From NCBI RefSeq assembly GCF_001425005.1, contig NZ_LMDB01000004.1, positions 62,001-126,000 on the forward strand: a DNA stretch of 64,000 nucleotides, written 5' to 3'. A program made the position numbers and the translations under genes. The DNA is from Duganella sp. Root336D2. Its GTDB lineage: Bacteria; Pseudomonadota; Gammaproteobacteria; Burkholderiales; Burkholderiaceae_D. Shown here one piece after another: positions 31,566-39,959 of the stretch; within the stretch, counting starts at the first letter, position 1; each line of letters starts with the position of its first letter. Below the pieces are notes generated by a model that did no database searches, was not told the origin of the DNA, and saw nothing but the letters and a program-made list of their open reading frames with translations.

Positions 31566-33401
31566 TTATGCGTTGCGGTGGGCGCGGAACCATTGCTCCA
31601 GCATCATCAGCACCCAGACCATGGTGCCGTGGTAGCCGGCGTGCTCTTTCAGGTGGGTGCCGACCAGTTGTTCGATGAACTCGCCGCGCACCACCTTGCG
31701 CGCCTTGAGGTCGCTCAGGCTGTCCGCCGCCAGCTGCTGCAGGGAGCGGTGCTGCTGCAGCCAGACGCCGAACGGCAGGCCGAAACCGTGTTTCTGTTTG
31801 CTGATGATGGCATCGGGCAAGAAGCCGCGCAATGCTTCCTTGAAGAACCAGCGCAACTGGGTGCCATTCAGCTTCTGCTGCGGGGTCAGGCCTGCCGAAA
31901 AAGCCACAAGGGCATCGTTCAGGAAGGGGAAAGCCGCCTCGACGCCGGCCAGCTCGCAAGCCTTCATCACTTTCGGCAAGTCGTTGTCGGCCAGCGTGAT
32001 CTGCAAGTCCAGCGCCAGCATGCGGTTGATCAGGGAGCGCGCTTCGCTGCGGCCGTAGTTGCGCTCCAGGGTAGCGATCGGGTTGCCGATGTCGGCCGCC
32101 GCCAGGAAGTCGTCGGTAAACACTTGCTGCGGGCCGTAGCGGCCCAGCAGGTTATAGGTTTCCAGCCGCGCCGGCATGCCGACCGAGGCTTGCTCGATAT
32201 AGCTGCGCGCCTTGCGCAGCAGGCGCACCCGCTCGCCGCCGGGGAAGTTGAACACGGCCGGCTCCAGCAGGGCCTTGCGCACCAGGCGCGGCACCCGCTC
32301 GTACAGCTCGAACACGTGCTGCTTGGCATAGCGCTCGTTGCCGCCGAACAGCTCGTCGCCGCCATCGCCGCCGAACATGCGCTGCACGCCGTCGGCTTTT
32401 GCCATGCGCGCGCAGTAGTAGGCCGGCACCGCCGACGCATTGCCGAAAGGCTGGTCGAACACGGCCGCCACTTGCGGGATGGCCGCCACCACGTCGTCCG
32501 GCGTCACATAGTATTCATGGTGCCGGGTGCCGAAATGGCGCGAGGCCAGGCGCGCATATTCCATTTCGTCGTAGCCCTGGGCTTCGAAACCGATCGAATA
32601 GGTGTCGGCCGCCACGCCGCCGACCTGGGTCAGCATGCCGGCGATGGTCGAACTGTCGGTGCCGCCGGACAGGAAGGCGCCGACCTTGCGCTCGCCCGCG
32701 GCTTGCTTCACGCTGTGGCGCAGCAGCGACAGGAAATCTTCCTTCAGTTCGCCGAACGAGCGCTTGCCGTCTTCCTCGAACTGCATGCGCCAGTAGGTGT
32801 GTTCTTCGACGCGGCCCTGGCGGTAGTGCAGGTAGCGCCCGGGCAGCAGGCGCTGCTGGCCCTGGTACACGGTGGCCGGCGACGGCACCATGTGGAAATA
32901 GACGTAGTTGTACAGGCCCTGGTGGTCGAGTACGCCGGGCGTCAGCGGGTGGCGCAGCAGCGCATCGGCCGAGCTGGCAAACACCAGGGTTTCGCCGGCC
33001 AGCTGCCAGTTCAGCGGCTGGATGCCCATGCGGTCGGTGGCCAGCAAGGCCTCGCCGCTGCGTTCATCGAGGATGGCCAGCGTGAAGCAGCCGTGGATCT
33101 GTGCACAGGTGCGCTGCGCGCCCTGCGACCACAGGGTGGCGACCGTGGCGGCCACGCCCTGCCCGGCCGCCTGCGCCGCCAGCGCCGGGTCATCCAGGCG
33201 CGGCTGGCCCCACAGGGCCACCAGCAAGCCATCGCGCTGGTACACGTCGGCACTGCCGTCCAGCGCCGCCACCGCCAGCGCGCTGCGCTGGCCGCAGCGG
33301 GCATGCAGCGTGCCCTGGTCGAAGCGGGACAGCGGCGCTGCCATCTGCTCCAGCAATTCCGGCGCAGCGGCCAGCCCCATCCATCCACAGATCCCGCTCA
33401 T
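31566..33401 (-). CDS. Asparagine-synthetase-like protein lacking the N-terminal Cys nucleophile
   Basis: This 611-residue protein has two domains. The C-terminal ATP-pyrophosphatase domain is intact: AFLSGGTDSSTI (242-253), FGGDGGDELFGGNERY and the AsnB-type helices to the end. The N-terminal domain is degenerate: it starts MSGICGW, so Cys is residue 5 instead of 2, and the RGPD motif is replaced by SRFDQG (25-30). Beta-lactam and carbapenam synthetases also lack the Cys and use no glutamine. It may therefore form an amide with ammonia or an internal amine. It lies in the XrtA operon after the PLP decarboxylase (15-base gap), where related loci have a glutamine-using amidotransferase. Confidence 0.88.
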   Translation of the reverse strand: MSGICGWMGLAAAPELLEQMAAPLSRFDQGTLHARCGQRSALAVAALDGSADVYQRDGLLVALWGQPRLDDPALAAQAAGQGVAATVATLWSQGAQRTCAQIHGCFTLAILDERSGEALLATDRMGIQPLNWQLAGETLVFASSADALLRHPLTPGVLDHQGLYNYVYFHMVPSPATVYQGQQRLLPGRYLHYRQGRVEEHTYWRMQFEEDGKRSFGELKEDFLSLLRHSVKQAAGERKVGAFLSGGTDSSTIAGMLTQVGGVAADTYSIGFEAQGYDEMEYARLASRHFGTRHHEYYVTPDDVVAAIPQVAAVFDQPFGNASAVPAYYCARMAKADGVQRMFGGDGGDELFGGNERYAKQHVFELYERVPRLVRKALLEPAVFNFPGGERVRLLRKARSYIEQASVGMPARLETYNLLGRYGPQQVFTDDFLAAADIGNPIATLERNYGRSEARSLINRMLALDLQITLADNDLPKVMKACELAGVEAAFPFLNDALVAFSAGLTPQQKLNGTQLRWFFKEALRGFLPDAIISKQKHGFGLPFGVWLQQHRSLQQLAADSLSDLKARKVVRGEFIEQLVGTHLKEHAGYHGTMVWVLMMLEQWFRAHRNA

Positions 33402-33416
33402 ATGCTTCCCTTCCGC

Positions 33417-34661
33417 TTACACGAAAACTTCGACCGCGGCCGGGTGGCTGAGGAATGCCGCCGGGCTGGCCGTGGCGCCGTAGGCGCCGGATTGCAATAC
33501 CACCACCAGGTCGCCCGCCTGCGCCTGGCCCAGTTCCATCTGGTCGGCCAGCAGGTCGAGCGGGGTGCACAGCGGCCCCACCACCGAAGCCTGCTCGCGC
33601 GGGCCGCCGGCCACACGGGTGCCGATCACTACCGGATAATTCTTGCGGATCACCTGGCCGAAATTGCCGGAGGCCGACAAGTGGTGGTGCAGGCCGCCGT
33701 CGGTCACCAGGTAGACCTGGCCGCGCGATTCCTTGCGGTCCACCACGCGGCACACATAAGCGCCCGCTTCGCCGACCAGGTAGCGGCCCAGCTCGATGAC
33801 CACCTCGGCGCCGTGCAGGCGCGGCCGCACCTCATCCATGAGGCGCGCCAGGTTCGCCCCCACCGCAGCCAGGTCGAGCCTTTCTTCGCCCGGGAAGTAG
33901 GGAATGCCGAAGCCGCCGCCGATGTTCAGGATGCGCGGCGCGCGCGGCGCCGCTTCGGCCAGGCGCAGCGCCAGCGCGAAGGTCTTTTCGTGGGCCTCCT
34001 GCAGCGCCGCCGCCTTCAGGTTCTGCGAACCGCTGAAGATGTGGAAGCCATGGAAATCGAGCCCCAGCGCGCCGATGCGCGCCAGCATCGCCGGCACCCG
34101 TTCGGCATCGACGCCGAACTGCTTGGGGCCGCCGCCCATCTTCATGCCGGACGATTTCAGCTCGAAGTCCGGGTTGACCCGCACATTCACTTTCGGCACC
34201 ACGCCCAGGCGCTGGCCGAGCACGGCGGCGCGCTCCATCTCGCCTTCCGATTCCAGGTTCAGCACGATGCCGGCGGCAAGCGCGCAGGACAGTTCGGCTT
34301 CGCTTTTGCCGGGGCCGGCAAAACTGATCCTGGCCGGCGCCATCACGCTGTCGAGCGCCACCCGCAGTTCACCGCCGGAAGCGACGTCGATGCCGTCGAC
34401 CAGGCTCGCCATATGCTGCACCACGGCCGGCATCGGGTTGGCCTTCATGGCGTAATGCAGGTGCACGTCCGGCGGCAGCGCGGCCCGCAGTTCGGCCACG
34501 CGCTGCGTCATGGCGGCGCGCGAGTAGGCGTAAAACGGGGTCTGGCCGACGCGGGCCGCCAGGCGCGGCAGCGGGATGCCGCCGATCAGCAGGCAGTCGT
34601 CTTCGACCGCGAACTGCAGCAGCGGCGCGTGTTGCGCCCGGCGCGGTGCGTCCATGCTCAT
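33417..34661 (-). CDS. PLP-dependent decarboxylase, exosortase A system-associated
   Basis: This 414-residue fold-type III (alanine-racemase-like) decarboxylase resembles TIGR03099. The Schiff-base lysine is Lys73 in HYAMKANP; the phosphate-binding GGGFGIPYFPGE and a late ELGRYLVGEAGAYV are present, and the second active site contributes VVGPLCTPLD. The relatives are diaminopimelate and ornithine decarboxylases; the natural substrate in XrtA loci is not known. It could make an amine to be loaded on the carrier protein or attached to the sugar. The start overlaps the acyl-CoA ligase stop as ATGA. Confidence 0.93.
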   Translation of the reverse strand: MSMDAPRRAQHAPLLQFAVEDDCLLIGGIPLPRLAARVGQTPFYAYSRAAMTQRVAELRAALPPDVHLHYAMKANPMPAVVQHMASLVDGIDVASGGELRVALDSVMAPARISFAGPGKSEAELSCALAAGIVLNLESEGEMERAAVLGQRLGVVPKVNVRVNPDFELKSSGMKMGGGPKQFGVDAERVPAMLARIGALGLDFHGFHIFSGSQNLKAAALQEAHEKTFALALRLAEAAPRAPRILNIGGGFGIPYFPGEERLDLAAVGANLARLMDEVRPRLHGAEVVIELGRYLVGEAGAYVCRVVDRKESRGQVYLVTDGGLHHHLSASGNFGQVIRKNYPVVIGTRVAGGPREQASVVGPLCTPLDLLADQMELGQAQAGDLVVVLQSGAYGATASPAAFLSHPAAVEVFV

Positions 34662-36241
34662 ACGCCCTCCGCGAAGATGTTTTCGTACTGGGTCGACAGC
34701 AGCTTGCGGTCGATCTTGCCATTCGGGTTGCGCGGCAACGGCGTGGCGGACACGATCACCTTCTGCGGCTGCATATAGGCCGGCAGGTGCGGCTTGACGG
34801 CCGCCAGCAGCTCGGCGTCGGTGAAGGATTCGCCGGCGCGCGGGAAGGCCAGCAGCACGATGGCCTGGCCCAGGCTCGGGTGCTTGACGCCCAGCGCCGC
34901 CGCCTCGCCCACCTTGTCGCGCGCATACACCACTTCTTCCACCTCGGTCGGGCTGACGCGGTAGCCGGAAGTCTTGATCATTTCATCGTTGCGGCTGATG
35001 AAATAGAGGAACCCTTCCTCGTCCCGGCGCACGATATCGCCCGACCACACGGCCATCTCCACCAGCGGCAAGCCATACTGCGGCGAGGCGTAAGGCTTGA
35101 AGCGCTCGGCAGTCTTGGCCTGGTCGTTCCAGTAGCCCAGCGAAACCAGGGCGCCACGGTGCACCAGTTCGCCCGGCTCGTTGGGCGCGCATTCGCTGCC
35201 GTCGGGGCGCAGCACCACCACTTCCGCGTTCGGGATGGCCTTGCCCATCGAGTCGGGTCGGCGCTCCAGTTCGGACGGCGGCAAATAGGTCGAGCGGAAG
35301 GCCTCGGTCAGGCCGTACATCAGGAACGGCTTGGCATGCGGCAGCGCGGCGCGCAGCGCGTCGAGGGTGGCGCGCGGCATGGCGCCGCCTGAATTGGTCA
35401 GGTAGCGCAGCGTGCAGTCGGCCGGCCAGGCCAGCGGCGCCAGCTGGATCCACAGCGGCGGCACCGCCGCCAGGCCGGTGATCTTTTCCGCCACCACGGC
35501 TTTCAGCACGTCGCCCGCGAACAGGTGGTTGATCAGGACCGCGGTGGCGCCGACGCGGAAGGCGGTGGACAGCTGCGACAGGCCATAGTCGAAGGACAGC
35601 GGCAGCACGGCCAGCAGGCGGTCGGCCGCCGTGTTTTCCAGGTAGCTCGAGACGCTGACGGCGCCCGCCACCATATTGCGGTGCGACAGCACCACGCCTT
35701 TCGGGCGGCCGGTGCTGCCCGAGGTGTACAGGATGGCTGCCATATCGGTATCGATGCAGCGGTGCGGCGCGGCCGGCGGCGCATCCTGCATGGCCGCCGC
35801 CCACGGCAGCACGTGCAGCTGCGGCAAGCTGGGCAAATCGTCCGCCTTGCCGGTCACGATCACGGTGTGCAGGTCGGGGCAGGATGGCAGCGTGCCGGCC
35901 AGCAGGCGCAGGCGGTCGGCCGAGGTGACCAGCACCCGCACATTGCAGTCGCCCAGGATGTAGCCGACCTGTTCCGGCTTGAGCAGGGGGTTGACCGGCA
36001 CGAACACGCCGCCGGCGCAGGCTGCGCCAAACATGGCAGCCACGTTCTCGATATTCTTTTCCAGGTAGACCGCGACCCGCTCGCTGCGGCGCAGGCCCCT
36101 TGCCAGCAGGCCATGGGCGGCGCCTTCCACGGCGGCGGCCAGGGCGGCATAGTCCAGGCGGCGTTCACCGTACACCAGGGCCTCGGCCTGCGGCGTACGT
36201 TGCGCCGAAGCAAAAATAAATTGATGGATCAGGTCGCTCAT
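34658..36241 (-). CDS. Acyl-CoA ligase (AMP-forming), exosortase A system-associated
   Basis: This 527-residue member of the ANL superfamily has motif A3 LYTSGSTGRPKGVVLSH (about 171-187), MYGLTEAF (about 308), and the C-terminal core GYRVSPTEVEEVVY with the catalytic Lys in NPNGKIDRKLL. It resembles TIGR03098. It should adenylate a carboxylic acid and pass it to CoA or to the acyl carrier protein at 38872. It is first in the leftward operon, divergent from the ATP-grasp fusion, and coupled by ATGA to the decarboxylase. Confidence 0.95.
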   Translation of the reverse strand: MSDLIHQFIFASAQRTPQAEALVYGERRLDYAALAAAVEGAAHGLLARGLRRSERVAVYLEKNIENVAAMFGAACAGGVFVPVNPLLKPEQVGYILGDCNVRVLVTSADRLRLLAGTLPSCPDLHTVIVTGKADDLPSLPQLHVLPWAAAMQDAPPAAPHRCIDTDMAAILYTSGSTGRPKGVVLSHRNMVAGAVSVSSYLENTAADRLLAVLPLSFDYGLSQLSTAFRVGATAVLINHLFAGDVLKAVVAEKITGLAAVPPLWIQLAPLAWPADCTLRYLTNSGGAMPRATLDALRAALPHAKPFLMYGLTEAFRSTYLPPSELERRPDSMGKAIPNAEVVVLRPDGSECAPNEPGELVHRGALVSLGYWNDQAKTAERFKPYASPQYGLPLVEMAVWSGDIVRRDEEGFLYFISRNDEMIKTSGYRVSPTEVEEVVYARDKVGEAAALGVKHPSLGQAIVLLAFPRAGESFTDAELLAAVKPHLPAYMQPQKVIVSATPLPRNPNGKIDRKLLSTQYENIFAEGV

Positions 36242-36281
36242 ATTACTTCGTCAATAGGAATTGCATTAATTATATTGCAAA

Positions 36282-36287
36282 ATTATA
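36282..36287 (-). promoter_or_regulatory. Putative -10 box of the acyl-CoA ligase operon
   Basis: On the minus strand the hexamer is a perfect TATAAT, about 41 bases before the ligase ATG, in a 136-base AT-rich divergent region. No good -35 is at 16-18 bases. The plus-direction pair TTGCAT (about 36262) and TATAGG, 17 apart, could serve the divergent gene. Confidence 0.35.
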
Positions 36288-36377
36288 GGATCCTTGCCGT
36301 GCATCATCCCGTAATGCGCTGCCGCTGCGGGTTTGTTGCAACAATCCACGCACAAGCCAGAGTATTGCATTTAATAT

Positions 36378-38705
36378 ATGGTTTTCTGTGCAAAATCAAT
36401 CCGCGTCGTGAAAAATCCTGTCCGCCCCCCGTCGTCGCCGAAGCCGGCCATTGCCCTGGTTGTCGGCTTGTGCAGCCACGGCTTGTCCGTGGTGCGCGGC
36501 CTGCACGAGGCGGGAGTCGAAGTGTACGCCCTGGAGAAGGATGCGTGGCGGCCCGGCGTGCGCAGCAATGCCATCGTGCGCACTTTCCTGTGCAGCGAAG
36601 CCGAGATGGCCGACCTGGCGCCGACCCTGGCCGCCTTGCGCAGCCGCCTGCCGGCCGGGCGCCAGGTGGTGCTGTTCCCCAGCAATGACACCCATGTGCG
36701 CCAGATGGGCGAGGGCATGCAGCTGCTGCTGCCGCACTACCTGCTGAGCTGGGCCGCTTGCGCCGCCGACGTGCTGCGCTTGCAGCGCAAGAATGAACTG
36801 GAACAGGCCGCCCGCAGCCAGGGCTTGAATTATCCGCGCTCGGCCACCCTGCTCAGCGTCGACGAAGCCGAGGCGGCCGTGGCCGCCTTCCGCTACCCGG
36901 TGATCCTGAAACCGGCGCGCCCGCTGTCCTCGTTCAAGACGGCCCTGGCGCACGCCCTGCCTGAACTGCTGGCGCTGCTGCAGCAATACCAGGGCGACTT
37001 GCCGATCCTGGCCCAGGAATACATTGCCGGCGGCGACCAGAGCCTGTATTTCGGCGCCCTGGTGCTCGACCGCGGCAAGGTGGTGCAGGAAATGGTCGGC
37101 CGCAAGATCGCCTCGTTCCCGCCGGCGCGCGGCCAGACCACGGTGGCCGAAAGCGTCGACGAGCCGGAGGTGCTGGCCTTGACGCGCCAGTTCTTCGCCG
37201 GGCTCGAGATGTCGGGCCCGGTGTCGCTCGAGCTCAAGCGCGCGCCGGACGGCAGCTTCTGGGTCATCGAGCCGACTGTCGGGCGCACCGACTTCTGGCT
37301 CGAGCTGTGCGTGGCGGCCGGCTTCAACCAGGTCTACCAGGAATTCCAGCTGGCCTTGGGCCAGCCGGCCCAGGCGGGCGCGCTGCGCGGCCCGGTCACC
37401 TGGTTCGACGCCGAAAACGATACCCTGTCCTACTGGCGCGCAGTGCGCGCCCAGCGCACGCTGCGCCCCTACGGCGGCAAGCGGCCGGCATTTACCTACT
37501 GGCGCGCCAGCGACCCGCGGCCCTTCCTGCAGGCTTGCCGCGTCGGCCTGGCCTGGCGCTTGCGCGCGCGCCTGAAGCGCCTGCTGGGCACGCCGCGCGA
37601 GCAGCGCGGCAATGCCTTGCGCGTGCGCGAGCTGTCGATGGACCAGCCGCTGCCGCCCGAGCTGGCGAACTGGCTGCGCACACACCAGCCCGACCCGCTG
37701 TTCTGCACGCTGGACTGGTACCAGGCCCTGGTGCGCTTTGAACGCGAAGTGCATCCGGACAGCGGCCGCAGCTTCAGCTGGCTGTTTGCCTGGCGCGGCG
37801 AGCAGCCCTGCCTGGCGGTCGCGGTCGAACGGCTGCCGGGCCTGCTGCGCAGCATGGAAGTGCGGCTGCTGAGCAATTTCTATTCGCCCTGCGTCGGCCT
37901 GTTCATCGACCGCGACCTGCTGGCGCCGGCGCAAGGCTGGCAGGTGCTGCTGCAAGCGCTGGACCAGCTGGAGAAGGGCTGGCTCAAACTGAGCGCCGCG
38001 CCGGCCAGCCTGGCGCAGGCCGAGCAGGCCAGCGAAGGCTTGTCGGCCCAGGGCCATGCCGTGCTGCGGGTGCCGCTGTCGGCCAATTATTCGGCCTACG
38101 CCCCGGACCTGGACAGCTACTGGGCCAAGCGCCCGTCGCAGCTGCTGAATACCCTCAAGCGCAAAGGCAAGGCGCTGGCACGGGAAGCGCACCGCTTCGA
38201 AGTGGTGACCGCACCGACCGCGCAGCAGGTCGAGCATTACTGGTCGACCTACGGCCATAGCTGGAAGGGGCGGGAGCCGTCGCGCTCCTTCATCGATTGG
38301 CTGATGCAATGGAGCGCCGCGCGCGGCTACCTGCGCCTGGGCTTGCTGTACCTGGACCAGCAGGTGGTGGCCAGCCAGCTCTGGCTGGTCAACGACGGGG
38401 TGGCGCATATTTTCAAGCTGGCCCAGGATTGCAATGCCGACCGCTTCTCGCCCGGCAGCCTGCTGACCGGGCACCTGATCGAACATGTCTACCGCCACGA
38501 CCAGGTCGAGCGCATTGATTTCATGCTGGGCGCCGACCCCTACAAGGGACTCTGGATGGAGCAGGAAAATCCCTGCTTCACGCTGGAGGTGCTGAACCGG
38601 CGCCATGTGCTGGCGCCCGCGCTGCGCCTGTACCTGTCGGTGCGCGCCCTGCTGCGCCAGCGGCGCGCCGGCCGCGCCAGCGAATTGGCAGTCGCGCCGG
38701 GCTGA
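36378..38705 (+). CDS. ATP-grasp ligase fused to a BioF2-like acyltransferase
   Basis: This 775-residue protein has two parts. Residues about 25-400 are an ATP-grasp carboxylate-amine ligase: an N-terminal substrate domain (IALVVGLCSHGLSVVRGLHEAG), then FRYPVILKPARP with the ATP-binding Lys, ILAQEYIAGGDQSLY, and a GSFWVIEPTVGRTDFWLE segment with the metal ligands. Residues about 430-760 are a GNAT/FemAB-type domain (Acetyltransf_6 kind) with NTLKRKGKALAREA, HSWKGREPSRSF and IDFMLGADPYKGLW. Both parts form or transfer amides, so the fusion probably attaches an amino acid or acyl group to the polysaccharide or its carrier. No clear ribosome-binding site is seen at ATG 36378; GTG 36408 is possible. 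Confidence 0.85.
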   Translation: MVFCAKSIRVVKNPVRPPSSPKPAIALVVGLCSHGLSVVRGLHEAGVEVYALEKDAWRPGVRSNAIVRTFLCSEAEMADLAPTLAALRSRLPAGRQVVLFPSNDTHVRQMGEGMQLLLPHYLLSWAACAADVLRLQRKNELEQAARSQGLNYPRSATLLSVDEAEAAVAAFRYPVILKPARPLSSFKTALAHALPELLALLQQYQGDLPILAQEYIAGGDQSLYFGALVLDRGKVVQEMVGRKIASFPPARGQTTVAESVDEPEVLALTRQFFAGLEMSGPVSLELKRAPDGSFWVIEPTVGRTDFWLELCVAAGFNQVYQEFQLALGQPAQAGALRGPVTWFDAENDTLSYWRAVRAQRTLRPYGGKRPAFTYWRASDPRPFLQACRVGLAWRLRARLKRLLGTPREQRGNALRVRELSMDQPLPPELANWLRTHQPDPLFCTLDWYQALVRFEREVHPDSGRSFSWLFAWRGEQPCLAVAVERLPGLLRSMEVRLLSNFYSPCVGLFIDRDLLAPAQGWQVLLQALDQLEKGWLKLSAAPASLAQAEQASEGLSAQGHAVLRVPLSANYSAYAPDLDSYWAKRPSQLLNTLKRKGKALAREAHRFEVVTAPTAQQVEHYWSTYGHSWKGREPSRSFIDWLMQWSAARGYLRLGLLYLDQQVVASQLWLVNDGVAHIFKLAQDCNADRFSPGSLLTGHLIEHVYRHDQVERIDFMLGADPYKGLWMEQENPCFTLEVLNRRHVLAPALRLYLSVRALLRQRRAGRASELAVAPG

Positions 38706-38871
38706 GCGCGGCCGCGCCACAGCCACAGCGCGCCCCATTCCATAATCGACAACAATGATGCACAATATGCAATTCAGGCGACAAATGGCCGCCGTCCGCG
38801 GCCCGGCGTGCTGGACCGGTAAAAAGCGGACCATGTACCATGTCACTTTTATTGCTGCCACGGAGTAACGC

Positions 38872-39120
38872 ATGTATTTGGAAGAAGTGAAGACCATCCT
38901 GACCGATGTGCTGGCCCTCGGTCCCGCCGGACGCAGCCTGGACCAACACTCGGCCCTGCTGGGCAGCCTGCCCGAGCTCGATTCGATGGCGGTGGTGCAA
39001 CTGATCGGCGCCCTGGAAGAACAGTTCGGCTTCACCATCGACGACGACGAGATCGACGCCGCCACCTTCGCCACCCTGGGCAGCCTGGCAGCGTTCGTGC
39101 AGCACAAGCTGACTGCATAA
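38872..39120 (+). CDS. Acyl carrier protein of the exosortase A locus
   Basis: This 82-residue acidic four-helix protein has the phosphopantetheine site PELDSMAVV (Ser38), and the later helix ELD..FGFTIDDDEI matches the ACP fold. It would be loaded by the acyl-CoA ligase at 34658 and used by the hydrolases and acyltransferases around it. The stop overlaps the next gene as TAATG. CACGGAG lies a few bases before the ATG. The 166-base gap upstream shows no gene; it is AT-rich at 38740-38790 and may carry its promoter. Confidence 0.9.
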   Translation: MYLEEVKTILTDVLALGPAGRSLDQHSALLGSLPELDSMAVVQLIGALEEQFGFTIDDDEIDAATFATLGSLAAFVQHKLTA

Positions 39121-39959
39121 TGCCGCCACCGGTACAGCCTTTGTTCATCGGCCAGGGCAGCGCGGCGCGCTTCGGGCTGTACCATGCCCCGGCCGCGCCC
39201 TGCCGCGGCGCCTGGCTGTACCTGCCGCCCTTCGGCGAAGAAATGAACAAGGCGCGCCGCATGGCGGCGCTGCAGGCGGCGGCCCTGGCGCGCCAGGGCT
39301 ATGCCGTGCTGCAGCTCGACCTGCACGGCTGCGGCGACAGCGCCGGCGATTTCGGCGACGCCAGCTGGGACAGCTGGCTGGCCGACGTCGCCAGCGGCCT
39401 GCAATGGCTGGCCGCCACCCTGGGGCCGGCACTGCCGCAGCCGCCCGGCCTGTGGGGCCTGCGCCTGGGCGCGCTGCTGGCGCTCGACTATGCCAGCCGC
39501 GCCGCCGCGGCCCCGGCCGCGCTCCTGCTGTGGCAACCGGTGCTGCAGGGCAGCGCCCACCTGACCCAATTCCTGCGCCTGCAGGTCGCGGCCCGGATGC
39601 TGGGCGAGGAAGGCGGCGCAGGCGGCACGGCCAGCCTGCGCGCCGAACTGGCGCGCGGCGCGGCCCTGGAGATCGCCGGCTATACCCTGGCGCCGGCCCT
39701 GGCACTGGGCTTCGACGGCCTGGACGCCAGCCGCCTGCTGCCGCCCTGCCCGGTGCACTGGTGCGAGGTGGTGGCGCAAGACGGCCGCGCGCTGCCGCCG
39801 GCTGCGGCGCGCGTGCTCAAGGCCTGGCAGGAGGCGGGCGTGGCCGCCACGCTGCGCCTGGCGCCCGGTCCCCAGTTCTGGGCCACCCAGGAGCTGGCCG
39901 AAGCGCCGGCCCTGCTGGCAGCCACCTGCAACTTGCTGGACGAGGCTTGCCATGCCTGA
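39120..39959 (+). CDS. Alpha/beta-hydrolase 2, exosortase A system-associated
   Basis: This 279-residue alpha/beta-hydrolase resembles TIGR03101. The oxyanion region is LYLPPFGEEMNKARRM (about 33-48), followed by LQLDLHGCGDSAG. At the nucleophile elbow the motif is GLWGLRLGA (110-118): Arg115 stands where Ser or Cys is expected, so the usual nucleophile is absent. No late His-containing motif is clear. It may bind rather than hydrolyse, perhaps as a partner of hydrolase 1, whose gene overlaps it by 8 bases. It follows the ACP by TAATG coupling. Confidence 0.88.
   Translation: MPPPVQPLFIGQGSAARFGLYHAPAAPCRGAWLYLPPFGEEMNKARRMAALQAAALARQGYAVLQLDLHGCGDSAGDFGDASWDSWLADVASGLQWLAATLGPALPQPPGLWGLRLGALLALDYASRAAAAPAALLLWQPVLQGSAHLTQFLRLQVAARMLGEEGGAGGTASLRAELARGAALEIAGYTLAPALALGFDGLDASRLLPPCPVHWCEVVAQDGRALPPAAARVLKAWQEAGVAATLRLAPGPQFWATQELAEAPALLAATCNLLDEACHA

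Noticed and set aside
28792..31635. A 947-codon open frame antisense to PrsT
   Set aside because: Same type of shadow; no start site or conserved blocks.
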